Part shown: one piece after another, positions 59,839 to 64,000 of the stretch
Numbering within the stretch: position 1 is the stretch's first letter
Layout of the letters: every line of letters begins with the position of its first letter
Source: Medakamo hakoo
Taxonomy: Eukaryota > Chlorophyta > Trebouxiophyceae > Coccomyxaceae
Assembly (NCBI GenBank): GCA_026636295.1
Contig: CP089451.1
Coordinates: forward strand, 310,001-374,000
Reading direction: 5' to 3'
Length of the DNA: 64,000 nt
Position numbers and translations under genes: made by a program
The notes under the pieces: model-generated
Seen by the model: only the letters and a program-made list of their open reading frames with translations
Database searches by the model: none
Told to the model about the DNA's origin: nothing

Positions 59839-62800
59839 ATGCGTCGGGCCGCCATCCTCTGGCCCAGCCTGCTTGTGCTGGGCGCGGCCTACATTGCCGC
59901 CTCCCGTGGCGCGGGCCCGCGCGATGCCGGCACTTTCGTGTGGGCGGTCGCAGACTCGGCCGCAGCGGCCTGGCTCGTCGGGTCGGGCTTCCTGGCGGGG
60001 TTGGGCGTCGCACTGCTGGGCCTGGTGCGTTGTGTCGCTGTGGGAGGGGCGTAGAGCGGGCGAGGGCGTTCCGTGTGCTGTCGTGGTCTTTGCTCGGGTT
60101 TTCCATGCCTTGAACGAAAAAACCTTCCCTCCCACACCTGCCCACCCTTCAACCACAGCTCGCCCTGCTCTACTTGGCCACAGAGCCCGCGTCCGCGTCC
60201 GTCGCCCGCCGGGAAGCCGCCCGCGACGCGGCCGCCGCCGCGCATTTGGCGTCCTGCCTGGACGCGGCGGCGGTGGAGGCGGGCGCGGCCGCGCCCGCGG
60301 CCGGACACGGCGGCGGCGGCGGCGCGGGCGAAGACGGCGGACCGACCGCCGCGGCGGACGAGGCCGCCATGTGCGCGGCCCTGGCCGCCGAAGTCCGGGC
60401 GGGCGCCGCCGAGCCCGGGCCCGGCGCCCCGCCCGCCCCGCCCGCCCCGCCGCCGCCCCCCCGGCCCGGCCGGGCGTCCAAGCCCCCGCACCCGCACGCG
60501 CGCGGCGGCCAGTACGCGGGGTGGGTGTGGACCGTCCCCGCGTCCGCCCACCCCGACCGGTCGGTCCCCGCCCGGTCCTGGCCGCCGCCGACGGAGGGGC
60601 CGGGCGCCGTGGCCACGCGGTGGTGGGCGTCCGTGCGGCCCGGCGAACTGTTGCTGGCCCGGGCGGGCGGCGGCGGGGCGGGCGGCGCTGCCCCGCCGCC
60701 GCCCGGCGGCCGGGGCCGCCGCCGCGGCGGGCCGCCCGCCCCGCCCCAGCCCGCCACCGTCGCCCGCGTGCCGCTGGCCGGCGCGGCCGTGGGCGTCGTC
60801 ACCGAGTGCCTCATGTCCAAGTCGGCCTGGTGGAGGAAGGGGCCCATCGAAGTGGGCGCGCCCCTGGGCGGGGAGGGCGCCTTTTTCCTGTGGGCGCCCA
60901 CCAACGCGGCGAAGCAGCAGTGGGCTGTCGCCCTGGCCGCCGCGGCCGGGTCGCCGCCCGCCCTGGCCGTCGCCGCCGTCGCCCAGCCGGCCTATGAAGC
61001 CTTCGTGGCCTGGCTGCGCCGCGGGGAGGGGGCGCGGCACGCCTACACGGACGCGGCGGACGCGGCGGCGGCGGCCGCGGCGCACGCGGCGGCGCTGGCG
61101 GCGGCCGCGGCGGCCGACCGCGGCGCGCCCGGCTCGCCGCTGCGCGGCGGCGGGCCGGCGCCCTCCCACGCCGGCAGTGGGCACCACGGCGGCGCCAGCG
61201 CCAAGCCGGCGGCGGACGCGGTGCGCCGGCGCCTGGCGGCGGCAGCTGCCGCGGCCGGCTCGAGGCTCTTCCGCTTCCGCCGCGGCGGCGGCGGCGGCGG
61301 GGGCAAGCCCCCCCTCCCGCCCGGCGCGCCCGCCCGGCCGGCCGACGGTGTGGCCACACCCGGTGGTGGTGGCACCCCTCGCGCCGGGTCTGGGGCGGCC
61401 CCGGGCGGCGGCGGCCTGTCCCCCGCCGCCCTGGAAGAGGCGTGGACGGGCGGGCGGGGGCGGGGGGGCGCCGGGCGCCCCGCCCAGGCCAACGGCGCGC
61501 CGCCGCCGCCGCCGCCCGCCCGCGCCGCGGCCGCCGACGACGACGACGACGATGAGGCCGCGGAATCCGTGGCGGCCGCCGTGGCCTGTGCCGTCCCGCC
61601 GTCGGCCCTGGGCTTCAACCACAACGGCGGCGGCGGCGGCTCGGACGACGGCGTCCGCCGCGGCCGCGACCCGCGCCCGCGCCCGGCCGGCCCGCCGCCG
61701 CCCGACCGTGGCGCCTCGCGCACGCCGTCCCGGCCGCCCGCCCGGGCGGGGCGGTCCGGGTCCAGGGGCGGCTCGCCGGCGGGCGACCGCGTGTATGCGA
61801 CGCCGGCGCCCTGGCCGCCGCCGCGCCCGGGCTCGCACCAGGCGGCGGCGGCGGCGGCGGCCGCGGCGGCCGCGGCGACCGCCCCACCCCCGCCGCCGCC
61901 GCCGCCGCCGCCCTCCTCCTCCCGCGGCGCGTCGCCCTTTGGCCGCGCGGGGGCCGGCGGGCCCCGGTCGGATGCGGGCGGCCCGGCTCCCGCCCACCCC
62001 ACCCTGCCGCCCATCGCGACGGGCGTCGGGCCGACCCCGCCCGCGCCCGGCTCATCCGCTGGCGGCGGGCCGGGCGCCGGGCCGCCCCACCCCCACGCCC
62101 CGCCGCCCGGCCGGCGCTCGGGGTCCTGGGTCCACCCCCTGGAACGCGGCGCGGCGGGCGCGCCCGGCGCCCTGCCCCTGGGCGCCCTGGGCCCCGAAGC
62201 CCCGCCGGACGTCGCGTTCAACGCCTTTTTCGCGCGCGTGGCCTTCGACCTCCTGCGCTCGCCGGCCTTCGCGGCGGGCGTGGAGGCGCGCGTCCGCACC
62301 AAGCTGGCTGAACTGCACACGCCCGCCTTCATGCACGGCCTGGCGCTGGTCGGCTTTGAGCTGGGGACGGGCGTCCCGCGCATCAGGCGCGCGCGCGCGC
62401 TGCCCGCCCCGCCCGGCGAGGTCTGGCCCCAGCTGCTCGTCGACTTCGAGTACCCCGGCGGCGTCGCCCTGACCATAGAGACCAAGGTGGACCCGCGGGA
62501 CGGGGCGGCGTGGGAGGGGTTGGGCCGGGCGATCGACCGGGTGGGTGGAGGCGGCGGCCCGTCTTCGCCCGCGGCGGCGGGGGGTGGGCCGGCGCCGCGC
62601 TCGCCGCGCCCGCCCGGCGTCCCGCCCCCTGACGGCGACGAGTCGGACGCGCCCTCGCCCCGGTCGTCCCGGCCGCCTGCCGGCCCTCCCCCGCCGGGAC
62701 GCCGCCTGCCCGGCCCGCTGGGCTTCCTGGGCGCGGCCGGCCCCCTGCGCGCCCGCGCCGCGCACGGTCTGCGGGCCCTGGCGGACGCGGCCGCGGACCG

Positions 62801-63632
62801 GCTGGCCCGCCTCCCGCTCCGCGTCCGGCTGGAGGTGCAGTGGCTGTCCGGCCCCGTCCTGCTGTGGGTGCCGCCCCCGCCCGGCGACCGCCTGTTTTAC
62901 GCGTTTGTGGAGCCGCCCCTGCTGCGGTGCGACGCCCGGCCGGACGTGGGCGGCCGCATCCTGCGCGCGGCGCACCAGGCGGTGTCCGCGCGCGTGTCCG
63001 CCTGGGCGGCCGGCAAGCTGCGGCGGGCCGTCGCCGCCAACCTGGTCTACCCGGCCTGCTCGGACGTCGGCCTGCCCCGCCTGCTGGCGGCCCTGGAAAG
63101 CGCGCCGCACGCGGGCGCGGGGTTGCGGCTGCCGCCGCGGCCGCCGGGCGGGCCGCCGCCCGGCGCGGCGCGCGCGCGGCGCGAGGCGCGGCGGGCGGCG
63201 GCGGCGGCCGCGGCGGCCGCCCAGGGCCGCCGCCCGTCCACGGAGGTTCCGCCGCCGCCTCCACGCCCGCCAGCCTTCAGCGCCCCACCCAAAACGTCGA
63301 CCGCAGCCATGGCGGCGGCGGCGGCGGCCGCGGCGGCTGCGCCACCCCTGCCGCCGGGCGGCACGGCTGCTGCCACGCCGGCGGCGCCCTCCCCGCCGCC
63401 GTCGCCGCCGCAGCACGCGGACGGTGAGGTGGGCGGGCCGACCGCACCGAGCCCGCCTGCGTTGGCGGCAGCCGAAGCGGCGGCTGCTTTCGGGTCGGTC
63501 GTGCCGGCGGCCGGGCAGCAGGCGCGGGCGGCACGGAGCGGGAGTGGTGGCGGAGGGGCGCACGCAGAGGAGGGGGGCGGCGGCGACGACGGTCGGCCAG
63601 AGGAGGAGGACGAGGCGCCCTGTGCAGCGTGA
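59839..63632 (+). CDS. SMP-domain lipid-transfer protein, TEX2/NVJ2-like, with membrane hairpin
   Basis: Exons 59839-60024 and 60159-63632 (1219 aa), donor GTGCGT. Two N-terminal hydrophobic spans (AAILWPSLLVLGAAYIA; WLVGSGFLAGLGVALLGL-LALLYLA, the second interrupted by the intron) form an ER hairpin anchor. About 269-320 looks like a PH-type domain (GVVTECLMSKSAWWRKGPIE, GAFFLWAPTNAAKQQWAVAL). A long disordered, Gly/Pro-rich stretch leads to the SMP domain in two parts, about 742-840 (FNAFFARVAFDLLRSPAF, GFELGTGVPRIRRARAL, LLVDFEYPGGVALTIETKV) and about 953-1045 (RLEVQWLSGPVLLWVPPPPG, LFYAFVEPPLL). This order is that of TEX2/NVJ2, which move lipids at ER contact sites. Lipid cargo unknown. 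Confidence 0.88.
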
Positions 63633-63794
63633 GATGACACAACCGACACACACACGCGAGCGCACATGGTGCAGCCCTTCACACAGTTACACACGCACAC
63701 TTCGTCACACGCCCTAAATGGGTCTTTCCTGCACACGCGCAAGGGGATGGGGGGGAGGAGGGGGGGGGAGCCAACTGCAACACTGGAACACCTC

Positions 63795-64000
63795 TCACCC
63801 GCCGCCGCCGGGCGTGCCGTCCTCTCCGCCCGCTCCTGCCCGCCCAGGCGCCAACAACCCAGGCGCGGCTTCACCCAGGGCTTCCCGCTCCACCAACGCC
63901 GCGGCGACGGGCCGGGGCATGGCGGCGCCCAGCAGGCCCGTGGTCGCGTCGACGCCCGCGCGCGCGGCGGCGAGGGCGGCGTGCGGCGCGACCGCGTGCG
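63795..64000 (-). CDS. C-terminal end of an unidentified protein (cut by window)
   Basis: An open minus-strand frame runs from the window edge to a TGA at 63797-63795, about 68 codons. Readable residues include AALAAARAGVDATTGLLGAA, MPRPVAAALVEREALGEAAP and a Gly/Pro-rich end. Codon use is like neighbouring genes and the other frames are Arg-rich. It is tail-to-tail with the SMP gene. No family can be named from this piece. Confidence 0.5.
   Translation of the reverse strand, partial: HAVAPHAALAAARAGVDATTGLLGAAMPRPVAAALVEREALGEAAPGLLAPGRAGAGGEDGTPGGGG

Noticed and set aside
1-64000. tRNA, rRNA, CRISPR arrays, transposons or virus-derived elements
   Set aside because: No cloverleaf with A/B boxes, no spaced repeats, no transposase, reverse transcriptase, capsid or terminal repeats were seen in gaps or frames.

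Overview
The window comes from the nuclear genome of a very GC-rich green alga (Viridiplantae; the class cannot be fixed from this piece). Genes are compact, with short spliceosomal introns that mostly begin GTGCGT or GTGAGT and end CAG. Proteins carry long Gly/Ala/Pro runs. The set is plant-like: ATG1, a SAC-WW phosphatase of SAC9 type, EDR2_C, a MYB of plant type, HPR1-type hydroxypyruvate reductase and a fused mitochondrial glycolate dehydrogenase. Thirty-three protein genes are supported, two of them cut by the window edges. I see no tRNA, rRNA, CRISPR array or transposable element. Exon borders were worked out by hand from splice signals and reading phase; in the complete spliced genes the joined exon lengths divide by three.

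Layout. 1-8.2 kb: SNAPC3-like transcription factor subunit (partial), mitochondrial ClpX, SAP30BP/HCNGP-like protein, WW protein, Bet1-type SNARE, and ribosomal protein bTHX. 8.4-24.1 kb: threonyl-tRNA synthetase, GT32 glycosyltransferase, apyrase, ATG1 kinase, bZIP factor, a plastid-type DUF3783-like protein, an unknown, and a FabF-type ketoacyl synthase. 24.2-39.2 kb: a block of photorespiratory genes, namely hydroxypyruvate reductase, serine:glyoxylate aminotransferase, glycolate dehydrogenase, AGXT-type alanine:glyoxylate aminotransferase, a mitochondrial carrier and an RraA-fold protein, with two tandem secreted Cys-rich proteins inside it. 39.4-49.2 kb: an unknown coiled-coil protein, a secreted Cdh/HIT-like protein, a class II histone deacetylase, a two-repeat MYB and a SOUL haem-binding protein. 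49.5-64 kb: a TspO-EDR2_C fusion, a duplicated-domain membrane protein, an Ariadne RBR ligase, SAC9-like phosphatase, an SMP lipid-transfer protein and a cut gene.

How genes work together. The 24-39 kb block covers consecutive steps of the C2 cycle: glycolate to glyoxylate, glyoxylate to glycine with two different amino donors, and hydroxypyruvate to glycerate. Its proteins carry mitochondrial-looking leaders and none of the four enzymes ends in a peroxisomal signal, so the pathway core appears mitochondrial, as known in chlorophyte algae. This physical cluster is the most notable system here. A second, weaker theme at 48-63.6 kb is membrane lipid and tetrapyrrole handling: SOUL, TspO-EDR2_C, SAC9-like and SMP.

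Genes are organised very largely as head-to-head pairs: eleven pairs share start-to-start gaps of about 100-430 bp, so shared promoters are probably the main regulatory unit.
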